Shown: positions 37,463 through 45,787 of the stretch, one piece after another | Position numbering within the stretch: position 1 is the stretch's first letter | Layout: each line of letters starts with the position of its first letter | Origin: an uncultured Saprospiraceae bacterium | GTDB taxonomy: Bacteria > Bacteroidota > Bacteroidia > Chitinophagales > Saprospiraceae | Direction: 5' to 3' | Assembly (NCBI GenBank): GCA_937929945.1 | Contig: CALFUK010000190.1 | Location: 1-64,000 of the forward strand | DNA: 64,000 nucleotides | Position numbers and translations under genes: made by a program | Notes under the pieces: model-generated | Told to the model about the DNA's origin: nothing | Seen by the model: only the letters and a program-made list of their open reading frames with translations | The model's database searches: none

Positions 37463-37984
37463 ATGAAAAACATGTTCAAAGGCAATCTAATTGAAAATCA
37501 AAAGTACTATACCCTCAGGAGCAAAGAGCTATTATTTAAGATACTTCCTTCTATAGCTATAGGAGTATTTGTCAATTTTAGAGAATTGCCAATTTGGGTA
37601 ACCATAGGATCAATCATTTTCTATTTGATCCTGATGTATTTCACCGTAAGAAATCAGCGAGAAATGCTAAATCTTTCGACTAAGCGAATCGAAATATCTC
37701 AGCACTCAATAGAACTTAAAGAGTCAGATGGTCACCTAATCGAGAAGATCAAAATCGATGAAGGTGTTAGATTAATCGTTAAAGAGGAGTACAAGATGGC
37801 TCAAGAGACGATGAAGGATGTCATAGAAGAGATAAAGAGAAATCCTGAAGATCACTTCCTTATCGTTGAGATTGATAATATCCAGAAGAGATATGATTTT
37901 GTCATTGAATCCCATTATATGTTGAATCAACTCAATAAGTTAATCCGAATGTGGAAACAGCAGAGATTGGTGAGTCATATATGA
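37463..37984 (+). CDS. Hypothetical two-TM membrane protein with cytoplasmic PH-like tail
   Basis: 173 residues. Two membrane segments (about 26-40 and 44-62: ILPSIAIGVFVNF, VTIGSIIFYLILMYF) are followed by a charged domain of about 110 residues with alternating beta-like segments and a helix (EEYKMAQETMKDVIEEIKR). Such topology recalls bacterial PH-domain membrane proteins, but I cannot assign it firmly. Independent of the lipoprotein gene upstream (166 bp gap). Confidence 0.65.
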   Translation: MKNMFKGNLIENQKYYTLRSKELLFKILPSIAIGVFVNFRELPIWVTIGSIIFYLILMYFTVRNQREMLNLSTKRIEISQHSIELKESDGHLIEKIKIDEGVRLIVKEEYKMAQETMKDVIEEIKRNPEDHFLIVEIDNIQKRYDFVIESHYMLNQLNKLIRMWKQQRLVSHI

Positions 37985-38027
37985 TATGGTAATTCGGGAA
38001 TAGCACTGGAAATGCTAAATATCTATA

Positions 38028-38048
38028 GCCCGGTACGAAGTGCCGGGC
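38028..38048. other. Small GC-rich hairpin after the two-TM protein gene
   Basis: GCCCGG...CCGGGC forms a 6-7-bp stem in AT-rich DNA, 44 bp after the stop at 37984. There is no T-tract, so it is at most a weak terminator or an mRNA-end stabiliser. Confidence 0.35.
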
Positions 38049-38321
38049 AAGGTTATTGACGAGGCGTTAATTTGGCGGATTTTTTTGTAAAAATTGTGAC
38101 AAATTAAATCTCTGTTTACCTTGTTTTTTGATGATATATGCGATAAACGGGGTAATGTAAAGCATTCATTTTCAAGAGTAAAGTGTTTGAATACCATGTA
38201 GTTAATTGGGAATCAATAATTTATATTTAATTCAACTTTAGAATTTTCTCTCCTGAATATCCCCAGTATTGCTCGCTAAAAACCACTATTTTGGTATTAC
38301 TAAAAAAGCCACATATAAATC

Positions 38322-38501
38322 ATGAGTCCAAAAGTCTTCAAATTCGCTAGAATTATCATCATCTTAGTAGGGGTGACAGCACTCGTTGATGTTGCTACCA
38401 CACTCTATAGTGGAGGAACATTAATGGACTCTGCAAAGGATCTGGTTTTCGGATTGGGAATGATGTGCTTTTACTTTGTCAAACCAAAACAAGAAGGCTA
38501 A
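38322..38501 (+). CDS. Small hydrophobic membrane protein (59 aa)
   Basis: Frame from ATG 38322 to TAA 38501. The product starts MSPKVFKFARIIIILVGVTA and has one clear membrane segment, then a second hydrophobic stretch (LVFGLGMMCFYFV), then a basic tail VKPKQEG, which gives a helical-hairpin topology. Positive charges before the first and after the second segment place both ends inside. I do not recognise the family. Support is from composition and a proper start and stop only. Confidence 0.5.
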   Translation: MSPKVFKFARIIIILVGVTALVDVATTLYSGGTLMDSAKDLVFGLGMMCFYFVKPKQEG

Positions 38502-38576
38502 ATATCTCATAGCTTCCAGATTTTTGCTCTTTAAGGATTTCATGCCTTTATGATGATCAGATTATGATTTTTTCTT

Positions 38577-39785
38577 TTAACTCAACAATGAAATCAATAC
38601 GCCTGCAGCCACTGCCGACCCGATCACCCCACTAATATTGCTAGACATCGCATACTGGAGAATGTGATTTTTAGGATCATGCTTGAGCGCTATGTCATTT
38701 GCTACTCTGGAGGCCATGGGTACGGCACTCAGGCCAGTTGCCCCAATCAGTGGATTGATCTTCTTCTTAGAAAATAGATTGTAGATTTTCACCGCCATGA
38801 TACCCCCTAATATAGAAATACAAAAGGCGATGAAGCCACCTAAGACAATCAATAAAGTTTCTCGATTTAAGAACGTTTGAGCTGTCATGGTAGCGCCAAT
38901 GGCTAAGCCTAAAAAGATGGTAGCAGTATTCATGATGGTCTCTGTGGCTGCCGAGTATAATCTATTTGTGTCAGTCCCGATCTCTTTAATCAGATTCCCA
39001 AATAACAACATACCGATCAATGGAGCAGAGGATGGCACTAACAATGTGACGATGCCTCCAAGGAGGATAGGGAAGAGGATCTTAGCAGTCCTTAGGTCTT
39101 GTATTTTTAGCTTCGTTGGATAGAGCTTATCCTGTTCTTTCATATTAATGAGCAGTTCCTTCTTGGTGATGGAGAACTTGACCACGAAGGGAATGATGAT
39201 CGGTACCAGCGCCATGTATGAGTAAGCGGCAATGGCTATCGGGCCCAGCAAGTGAGGCGCTAAGATGATAGAAGTGTAGATGGCTGTCGGGCCATCCGCC
39301 CCTCCGATGATACCCAGTGCGCCCGCTTCTTTGAGTGTAAATCCCATGACCACGGCTGCGATCATGACTGAGAATATACCGAGCTGAGCCGCTGCTCCAA
39401 AAAAGGCAAGTTTCAAATTACGTAGCATGGGGCCGAAATCTGTCATCGCTCCCACACCCATGAAGATCAAAGGTGGTAAGAGCCCCGTTTTGATCAGGCT
39501 GTAGTAGATCAGATTCATGAGGCCAAACTTCTTAGCGATCTGCAAGATGTGCATGTCATTGATCTCAGGTGCCATCTCAGGAGAGATCACATCCATGTTA
39601 CCTCCAGGAAAATTAGCCAGCAATATGCCGAATGCGATCGGTATGAGCAGTAGAGGTTCATAGCGTTTTTGGATCCCCATATAGAGAAATCCCAAGGCTA
39701 CAAAAATCATTAAGATGCTTCCTGGAGAATGAATTAATTCTCCGAAAGAGGTCATGTCGTACAGCTTCTCTAGTATTTCTCCCAC
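38577..39785 (-). CDS. oadB: Sodium-translocating decarboxylase, beta subunit (OadB-like)
   Basis: Polytopic inner-membrane subunit that couples decarboxylation of carboxybiotin to Na+ export. The conserved core motif GIIGGADGPTAIYTS and the C-terminal SSNISGVIGSAVAAGV are both present. The start at 39785 is GTG, 1 bp after the alpha-subunit stop, and the sequence ahead reads AAGGTGGGAG; an ATG eight codons later would also keep the family core. Third gene of a gamma-alpha-beta operon. 402 residues is the normal length. Confidence 0.94.
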   Translation of the reverse strand: MGEILEKLYDMTSFGELIHSPGSILMIFVALGFLYMGIQKRYEPLLLIPIAFGILLANFPGGNMDVISPEMAPEINDMHILQIAKKFGLMNLIYYSLIKTGLLPPLIFMGVGAMTDFGPMLRNLKLAFFGAAAQLGIFSVMIAAVVMGFTLKEAGALGIIGGADGPTAIYTSIILAPHLLGPIAIAAYSYMALVPIIIPFVVKFSITKKELLINMKEQDKLYPTKLKIQDLRTAKILFPILLGGIVTLLVPSSAPLIGMLLFGNLIKEIGTDTNRLYSAATETIMNTATIFLGLAIGATMTAQTFLNRETLLIVLGGFIAFCISILGGIMAVKIYNLFSKKKINPLIGATGLSAVPMASRVANDIALKHDPKNHILQYAMSSNISGVIGSAVAAGVLISLLS

Positions 39786-39786
39786 C

Positions 39787-41643
39787 TTACTTGAGTTTTA
39801 TGATTGGCTCGTCTTCTTCTACGTCGTCACCGTGCTTATAAAGTATTTCGACTACGGTCCCGGCATGGTCAGCACTGATTGCATTGATGACTTTCATGGA
39901 TTCGATGTAGGCTACGATGTCGCCGACTTGCACTTCATCTCCTATCGAAATCGCTTTTTCTGATGAGCTTTTTGTCAGGTAGAATCTGCCTTCTAAGGGG
40001 GCTACGATTTCCTTGTATTGTCCTGTATCTCCGGCAGATGCTGCTGTACCTTCGGTCGTCGAGGTGGCATTTCCATCATTCCAGTCGATGTCTACTAGAT
40101 ATGATTTGCCATCAATATTCAGCTTGACCTGCTTGGGTAGATCTGCGGCTGGCAGTCCGCCTGGTGATGTGGCGGCCTTAGATTCAGTTATTTTCTGCGC
40201 TAAGCTCTCCTCGAATCTCTCCTTCGCTTTACCAGATTTGTAATCCTCATACTGCGCAGGATGCATGGCATATTCGAATAGTTCTTCGTCGTCTGGTCCA
40301 GTGTCCCAACTCTGCTCTTTCATTTTGTCTCGGTACAGCTCGAGTTCATCTGGATAGAGATCTTGCGGATTTCCTTCAAAAAATTCTCTGTCTTGAGCCT
40401 TAGCTAAGCTGAGTATTTCTTCGCCTAATGGACCTGGTAATTTTCCGCTTTTTCCGATGATCATTCCCCAAGTGTTTTCGTCGAGCATGGACCATCTTTC
40501 TTTACCTTTTTCCATTTGCAGTACATTCATTAGAGCTGCATTTTTCACATATTGGCTGAATGGTGTGACAAGTGGGGGATAGCCCAGCTTAGGCCAGACA
40601 TACTTGACTTCATCGAAGAGTTTGATCAGCAGCTGGTCTTGTGTCAGTGTAGGTTTATCTCTTTTGGTCATCCACTTATTCAGGCTTGCCAGATTCTTCT
40701 CCAGATCAGCCATCAGACTGCCCATCATCCCTCCAGGCAGCCCAGGGCCGATCAGGAGTGAGTTCATGTATCGATTACGCGGATTGATGAAGTAGCCTAA
40801 GAAGTCATCCATGAATGACTGGGTCATAGCTCTCACCTCCATGTACGCATTATTGTCATAGTCTGCCACGGAGAAGCCGGCATCTACCAGCATGGCGTGG
40901 ATTGTCAATAGGTCTGCATGACCTGTGCCCCATGAGAGTGGCTCCATACCTACATCGATGATGTCTGCACCATTGCGTGCAGCCTCCAGTGCTGAGGCTA
41001 CGGAGAAGCCCGGTGTGGAGTGACCATGATATTGTATGGTTATATCAGGATGTCGATCTTTGATGCCTTTGGTGATTTTACCGATGGATACAGGTCTGCC
41101 GATGCCTGCCATATCTTTGATGCAGATCTCTTCTGCACCTCTTTCAATGTACTGTTCTGCGAGATTGATGTAGTACTCTACGGTGTGGACGGGAGAGTGG
41201 GTCAGGCTGAGTGCCGCCTGCGCCACCATACCTCCAGCCTTGGCATATTGGAATGACAGCTCGAGATTCTGCGGATTGTTCAGGCCGTCGAAGGATCGGG
41301 ATATATCCGTACCCTGAATCTTTTTAAGTTTGAACATCAGCTCTCGGACATCTTTTGGTACAGGACTCATCCGGATTCCATTGAGCCCGCGCTCTAGCAT
41401 TTGAGTCTGGATACCGGCCTTATTGAAGGCAGTGGTCCATTCTCTTACGGAGTGATTCGGATTCTCTCCGTACAGTAGATTGATCTGCTCAAATCCACCT
41501 CCATTCGTCTCTACTCGGTGGAAGCAGCCCATTGCGACGATGGCATCTGCTACACTGACTAACTGATCTTTCCTCGGCATGTACTTCCCTGATGATTGCC
41601 ACATATCTCTGTACATCAGGGCCAGTTTTATCTCTCTTCCCAT
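39787..41643 (-). CDS. oadA: Oxaloacetate decarboxylase alpha-type subunit (carboxyltransferase plus biotin carrier)
   Basis: Cytoplasmic subunit that moves the carboxyl group from an oxo-acid to biotin. The N-terminal pyruvate-carboxylase-type carboxyltransferase TIM barrel has the metal and carbamyl-lysine sites in recognisable form: RDMWQSSG (family usually RDAHQS), EICIKDMAG and YHGHSTPG. A conserved carboxylase domain follows, then a linker rich in Ala/Ser/Thr, and a biotinyl domain with ESMKV, the Lys (584) lying 34 residues from the end. The carboxyltransferase is divergent from proteobacterial OadA, so the true substrate may be oxaloacetate or a related keto-acid. Encoded between the gamma and beta genes with 1-4 bp gaps. 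Confidence 0.9.
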   Translation of the reverse strand: MGREIKLALMYRDMWQSSGKYMPRKDQLVSVADAIVAMGCFHRVETNGGGFEQINLLYGENPNHSVREWTTAFNKAGIQTQMLERGLNGIRMSPVPKDVRELMFKLKKIQGTDISRSFDGLNNPQNLELSFQYAKAGGMVAQAALSLTHSPVHTVEYYINLAEQYIERGAEEICIKDMAGIGRPVSIGKITKGIKDRHPDITIQYHGHSTPGFSVASALEAARNGADIIDVGMEPLSWGTGHADLLTIHAMLVDAGFSVADYDNNAYMEVRAMTQSFMDDFLGYFINPRNRYMNSLLIGPGLPGGMMGSLMADLEKNLASLNKWMTKRDKPTLTQDQLLIKLFDEVKYVWPKLGYPPLVTPFSQYVKNAALMNVLQMEKGKERWSMLDENTWGMIIGKSGKLPGPLGEEILSLAKAQDREFFEGNPQDLYPDELELYRDKMKEQSWDTGPDDEELFEYAMHPAQYEDYKSGKAKERFEESLAQKITESKAATSPGGLPAADLPKQVKLNIDGKSYLVDIDWNDGNATSTTEGTAASAGDTGQYKEIVAPLEGRFYLTKSSSEKAISIGDEVQVGDIVAYIESMKVINAISADHAGTVVEILYKHGDDVEEDEPIIKLK

Positions 41644-41647
41644 AGGA

Positions 41648-41893
41648 TTATTGCTTTCTGATTTTTGTTATGCTTGCCTTACCTCCTGACCACTGTGCTA
41701 TGGCTTCTTGGATTACCTGCTTGGGGATGTGCTCCTTGGGGGCTTCGCTTTCTTCTTTATTGAGGACTAATCCATAGGTATTGAGTATCCTGATCAGGAC
41801 ATTGGCTGACAGCACGACCATCAGTAGGATAAAGAATACCGACGTCATACCTACGAGTAGGATGGTCACCGCTTGACTGATTGTATCACTCAT
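41648..41893 (-). CDS. oadG: Sodium pump decarboxylase gamma subunit (OadG-like)
   Basis: 81 residues with one N-terminal membrane helix (AVTILLVGMTSVFFILLMVVLSANVLI, here split over about 8-34) and a charged cytoplasmic tail, the form of OadG, which holds alpha and beta together. First gene of the operon; 4 bp separate it from the alpha gene. Sequence conservation in this family is low, so the call rests mainly on topology, size and position. Confidence 0.85.
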   Translation of the reverse strand: MSDTISQAVTILLVGMTSVFFILLMVVLSANVLIRILNTYGLVLNKEESEAPKEHIPKQVIQEAIAQWSGGKASITKIRKQ

Positions 41894-41920
41894 GTAGATG
41901 ATTATATTTTAATGATAGAT

Positions 41921-41929
41921 GCAAAATAA
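41921..41929 (-). promoter_or_regulatory. Candidate -7-like element of the oad operon
   Basis: On the - strand TTATTTTGC lies 28 bp before the gamma-subunit ATG. It is one base away from the TAnnTTTG pattern. The same 9-mer precedes the PQQ dehydrogenase gene. No -33 element is visible. Confidence 0.3.
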
Positions 41930-42050
41930 TGTAAGATTCACCTATATTTTGCTAAGATGATAATAGTTAATTCGATTAACTAATTTTAGATCATATAAGT
42001 GGAGGATCATAACTCAAAAAAGCCATGTATCTTTCGCATGACACTGAAGG

Positions 42051-42094
42051 AAAAAGAAGCTGAAAGTCATGATCATGGTCGCTTTCAGCTTCTT
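42051..42094 (-). terminator. Intrinsic terminator of the BNR/VPS10-like gene
   Basis: A perfect 13-bp stem (42054-42066 with 42082-42094, AAGAAGCTGAAAG/CTTTCAGCTTCTT) with a 15-nt loop, followed on the - strand by TTTTTCC. It starts 12 bp after the stop at 42106. Confidence 0.85.
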
Positions 42095-42105
42095 GAATAG
42101 TTGGC

Positions 42106-45100
42106 TTATTTATTTGTGCTGAGCTTCGGTAGAGCTTGGCCTTCTATCCATGGCGCTCCTATAGCCTGCAGCCCGGATTCTATGCTGGGGATAAGACTAT
42201 CCTTGATATTTTCTAAGCTCTCTCTCATGGCTCCAAATTCTGATTTGGCTATATCCAAGCTTTGCTTTTGCGTTTCTGTTGGGCCATAGCTTGAAGAAAG
42301 TCCTCTCATGGCAGTCCAAAGTCTATTTCTGAGCGTAGGATTATTTCGTTCTCCGATTTCATCTTTCGCCGGATTGCCATTCATTGTCATGTCTACCTGA
42401 AGAAGGCTTTTATCGAGATCAAATAGCTGCTTCACCAGCTCAGTCGATTCTCGTTCTGCACTGTTCATAGCTTTTCTGAGTGCAGTAGCTTTATGTTGCA
42501 GGTGTTCGAGCATCATACCAGCTGCAGAGATGGCTTGCTGCGTCTCATCGAAGTCTTGCTTAAATGCCATGACCTCAGAGGCTGGTTTGGGAGTGAGTGC
42601 GGGCTCTAATAGTGGCACTACATCAAAAGATTCTGGTCCTGCTAAGGTCGTCACTTCGCCATCGATGACTTTAGTTACTGTGACATTATATGTTCCATAA
42701 GGTACTTCCATGCCGCCGCGCCAGCCTCCGCCATCAGCTACGCCAACAGCATTTTTAGATGTCGCTCGGAGATTCCAGCTGACTTGATTCAGCCCTTTGG
42801 AAGATTTGCCTTCGATTCTTTTGATCAGTTTATCCTGGCTGTCACGAATGGTGAGCCAGATCATATCTTCGACATTTTGCGATTCTGCCGCCAGAGCATC
42901 CCAGCCTGGAAAAGGAATGTTCTGGTTGTTCTTATTCATATCCTTTTCTTTCTTTTTTCGCATTTTCTTTTCATCTGTGAACCCTTCCTTCAGGTAGTAC
43001 CGGATGACTGCACCATAAGGTGGATTTTCTCCCGTATAGTATGCGGCACCCTGCTGTCCAGCCATATCCCTTCGGTAGAATTTATGGGCATCTTTGATCG
43101 GTAAGATTGTAGCATCGCTGGCGATCAGTTCTTGATTCATGTGACGTAGCGCACTGTAGTCATCTAGCACATAGAATCCTCTGCCAAATGAAGCTCCCAC
43201 CAGATCGTTCTCTCGCTTCTGGATGACCAGGTCTCTGAATGATATGGTCGGCGAGCCTTTTAGCTTATTCCAGTGACCACCGCCATTGATGGTGAAATAA
43301 ATACCAAATTCTGTAGCGGCGAAGAGCAGGTTGGGATCCACATGATCTTGGACGAGTCTCCAGCACAGGTGCTTATCTGGTATATTGCCTTTGATGCTTT
43401 TCCAGCTCTTACCGTAGTCAGTGGTCTTGAATAAATAGGGCTTAAAGTCACCATACTTATGATTGTCCAGTGCGATGTAGGCTGTACCTTCGCTGTGCAG
43501 ATCGGCCTTGATGTCGTTTACAAAGGCAGTCGCGGGTACACCTGGCAGTCTATTGGTCTCCATCTTGGACCAGCTGCTACCAGCATCTGTGGTGACCTGG
43601 ATGATGCCATCATCAGTCCCTGCGTAGATGATGTTTTCATTGAGCGGCGACTCTGATAAAGAGGTGATGGTATTATAGTTGGACATGGCACCGACATCCC
43701 AGGGATTGTCCCAGCTCTGCACCCTTCCCATGATGGGTAGTGCGATACGCTCTTGGTCTTTTGTCAAGTCTTCTGAGATGGCAGCCCAGCTATCTCCTCT
43801 ATCTTCTGATCGCCATACGCGCTGAGAGGCGAAGTAGAGCCGCTTAGGATCATGAGTACTGACGACGATCGGAGCATCCCAGTTAAAGCGTTCGAAGTCT
43901 TCATCAGCTCCAGCCTGTGGCTGGATGGATACCATCTCACCCGTGATCTGGTCTATGCGGAAGAGTCCTCCCTGCTGTGTCTCTGCATAGGTGATGTTAG
44001 GATTTCCATGCTCGGTAGCTGACTGATGACCATCGGCGAAGAGGGTTTTCCACCAGTCAGCATTGCGGATGCCCTGCTGAGAGTTAGTGCGGGACATACC
44101 TCCGTGGGATCCATTATCTTGGGTACCACCATATATTTTATAGAAGGGCTTACTGTCATCTACGGCCACTTTATAGTACTGTGTCAAGGGAAGATTATCA
44201 ATGAATCTCCAGTGCTCCGCTAAGTCAAAACTCTCGTAAATACCAGCGTCTGTCCCCACTAATAAGTAGTCAGGGTCATCTGCTCTGAAAGCGATGGCGT
44301 GATTATCTGAGTGCTTGTCTTTTTCTTTCAGACGTCTGAAATTAGCACCACCATCATCACTCACCTGTATGCGGACATCCATCAGGTAGAGTCTGTCAAA
44401 AGCATGTGGCGAAGCATAGAGCTCCTGATAATAGTGTGGTCCTGTAGCGCCTGATACGGCATCTGACATTTTGGACCAAGATGATCCCCGATTCGTTGAT
44501 TTATACACCCCACCTTTGGTGCGATCTAACTCTATCGCAGCGTAGATGACGTCAGGCTGCTGTGGGGATATGGCGATCCCGATCTTACCGAGATTAGATC
44601 CTGGTATGCCAGATGTGAGCTTCTCCCAGGTCTCGCCTCCATCAGTGGATCGGTGGATGCCAGAGTCTGGTCCGCCGCCCATATAGGCGGCTACGGTGCG
44701 ATGCCGCTGCCATGTGGCAGCATACATCAGGTCAGGATCGCGTGGATCCATGGCGATGTCCGTGACACCTGTCCACTCATTCCCGCCGAGTACCTTATTC
44801 CATTTACTACCGCCATCAGTCGACTTATACAGACCACGCTCGCCGCCTTTATTCCACAGCGGTCCTTGGGCAGCGACCCAGATGACATCAGGGTTAGTGG
44901 GGTGGACGATGATCTCCGAGATGTGCTGTGATTCTTTCAGTCCCATATTGGTCCAGCTGGCGCCTCCATCTTGACTCTTGTAGACACCGTCTCCGAAACC
45001 GACATGTCTACCGCCCACATTCTCACCTGTGCCGAGCCAGATGGTATGCGGATTATTAGGATCTATCGTGATGCATCCAGTAGAGTATGATGGCTGATCA

Positions 45101-45360
45101 TCAAAGATCGGGTCCCAAGTGACCCCTCCGTTCGCTGTCTTCCAGACGCCGCCAGAGCCGACGGCCACATACCAGATATTATCATCGTCAGGATGAATGG
45201 CTATGTCTGCTATTCTGCCAGAGGTGAAGGCAGGACCGATGCTTCTCAGGCTTAGCGCGGAGTAAAGCTCATCGCTTTCGAGGGTGATTTTATCCTCTTG
45301 GCTGATCATTCCAAATGTGATCAGGCAGATGAAGGATATAGTGCTAATTAGTCTAATCAT
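42106..45360 (-). CDS. Secreted VPS10/sortilin-like BNR beta-propeller protein
   Basis: 1084-residue exported protein. A signal peptide (to about 20) is followed by many Asp-box/BNR repeats over the first ~700 residues (GVWKTANGGVTWDP, GVYKSQDGGASWTN, GLYKSTDGGSKWNK, GIHRSTDGGETWEK), forming one or two large propellers like sortilin or photosystem assembly factor Ycf48. The C-terminal ~350 residues carry an Ig-like segment (IKRIEGKSSKGLNQVSWNLR, YGTYNVTVTKV) and a helical region rich in Glu/Gln. Annotated widely as 'glycosyl hydrolase', but sialidase catalytic residues are not evident, so hydrolase activity should not be assumed. Monocistronic: own terminator downstream, 427 bp divergent region upstream. 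Confidence 0.88.
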   Translation of the reverse strand: MIRLISTISFICLITFGMISQEDKITLESDELYSALSLRSIGPAFTSGRIADIAIHPDDDNIWYVAVGSGGVWKTANGGVTWDPIFDDQPSYSTGCITIDPNNPHTIWLGTGENVGGRHVGFGDGVYKSQDGGASWTNMGLKESQHISEIIVHPTNPDVIWVAAQGPLWNKGGERGLYKSTDGGSKWNKVLGGNEWTGVTDIAMDPRDPDLMYAATWQRHRTVAAYMGGGPDSGIHRSTDGGETWEKLTSGIPGSNLGKIGIAISPQQPDVIYAAIELDRTKGGVYKSTNRGSSWSKMSDAVSGATGPHYYQELYASPHAFDRLYLMDVRIQVSDDGGANFRRLKEKDKHSDNHAIAFRADDPDYLLVGTDAGIYESFDLAEHWRFIDNLPLTQYYKVAVDDSKPFYKIYGGTQDNGSHGGMSRTNSQQGIRNADWWKTLFADGHQSATEHGNPNITYAETQQGGLFRIDQITGEMVSIQPQAGADEDFERFNWDAPIVVSTHDPKRLYFASQRVWRSEDRGDSWAAISEDLTKDQERIALPIMGRVQSWDNPWDVGAMSNYNTITSLSESPLNENIIYAGTDDGIIQVTTDAGSSWSKMETNRLPGVPATAFVNDIKADLHSEGTAYIALDNHKYGDFKPYLFKTTDYGKSWKSIKGNIPDKHLCWRLVQDHVDPNLLFAATEFGIYFTINGGGHWNKLKGSPTISFRDLVIQKRENDLVGASFGRGFYVLDDYSALRHMNQELIASDATILPIKDAHKFYRRDMAGQQGAAYYTGENPPYGAVIRYYLKEGFTDEKKMRKKKEKDMNKNNQNIPFPGWDALAAESQNVEDMIWLTIRDSQDKLIKRIEGKSSKGLNQVSWNLRATSKNAVGVADGGGWRGGMEVPYGTYNVTVTKVIDGEVTTLAGPESFDVVPLLEPALTPKPASEVMAFKQDFDETQQAISAAGMMLEHLQHKATALRKAMNSAERESTELVKQLFDLDKSLLQVDMTMNGNPAKDEIGERNNPTLRNRLWTAMRGLSSSYGPTETQKQSLDIAKSEFGAMRESLENIKDSLIPSIESGLQAIGAPWIEGQALPKLSTNK

Positions 45361-45787
45361 GCTATTATATATTTAAGTGATTAAAGTAATCATTGTTAGG
45401 CTATTTATATTTAAAAATGGGGAATATTATCATAGGAAGAGAGAATGATGTCTACCCAAGTATGACTGATATGACCACAGAACACATATTGATTATATTT
45501 AATATGTAGCTATTTATTATAATAGTAGAACTGGCTGATTCATTTCTTCAGTGCGGTATTTTTCTTTTCGGATATTCTAATTTTTCGCAAATATGTCGTT
45601 TATCTGAAAATAAGATACTATCGTAGATGCAACGAAAATTTTAGTAGTAATCTATTGGTGATGTACTATCAATAATCATCAGCCTTGGGTGGCTAATGAA
45701 GCTTGTCAATTATTAATGTTGACAATGACAGCAAATTACCTTAGCTTGGCATTGGACGTCTTTAAGGGGCTATTAATATACCATCAG
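45361..45787. promoter_or_regulatory. Divergent 427-bp intergenic region
   Basis: Separates the BNR gene (-) from the MG2/plug gene (+), so it contains both promoters. TAATTTTTCGC at 45578-45588 resembles a + strand -7 element but is 200 bp from the start. No ORF beyond the N-terminal in-frame extension of the next gene was found credible. Confidence 0.3.

Noticed and set aside
38015-38197. 60-codon frame on the - strand
   Set aside because: Low-complexity translation with scattered Cys/His, spans a small hairpin, no similarity to any neighbour.
42106-45360. Calling the BNR protein a glycosyl hydrolase
   Set aside because: Asp-box repeats alone show a propeller; no sialidase catalytic set (Arg triad, Tyr, Glu) was identified.
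45689-45787. 33-residue N-terminal extension of the MG2/plug protein
   Set aside because: A clean signal peptide begins at the ATG at 45788.
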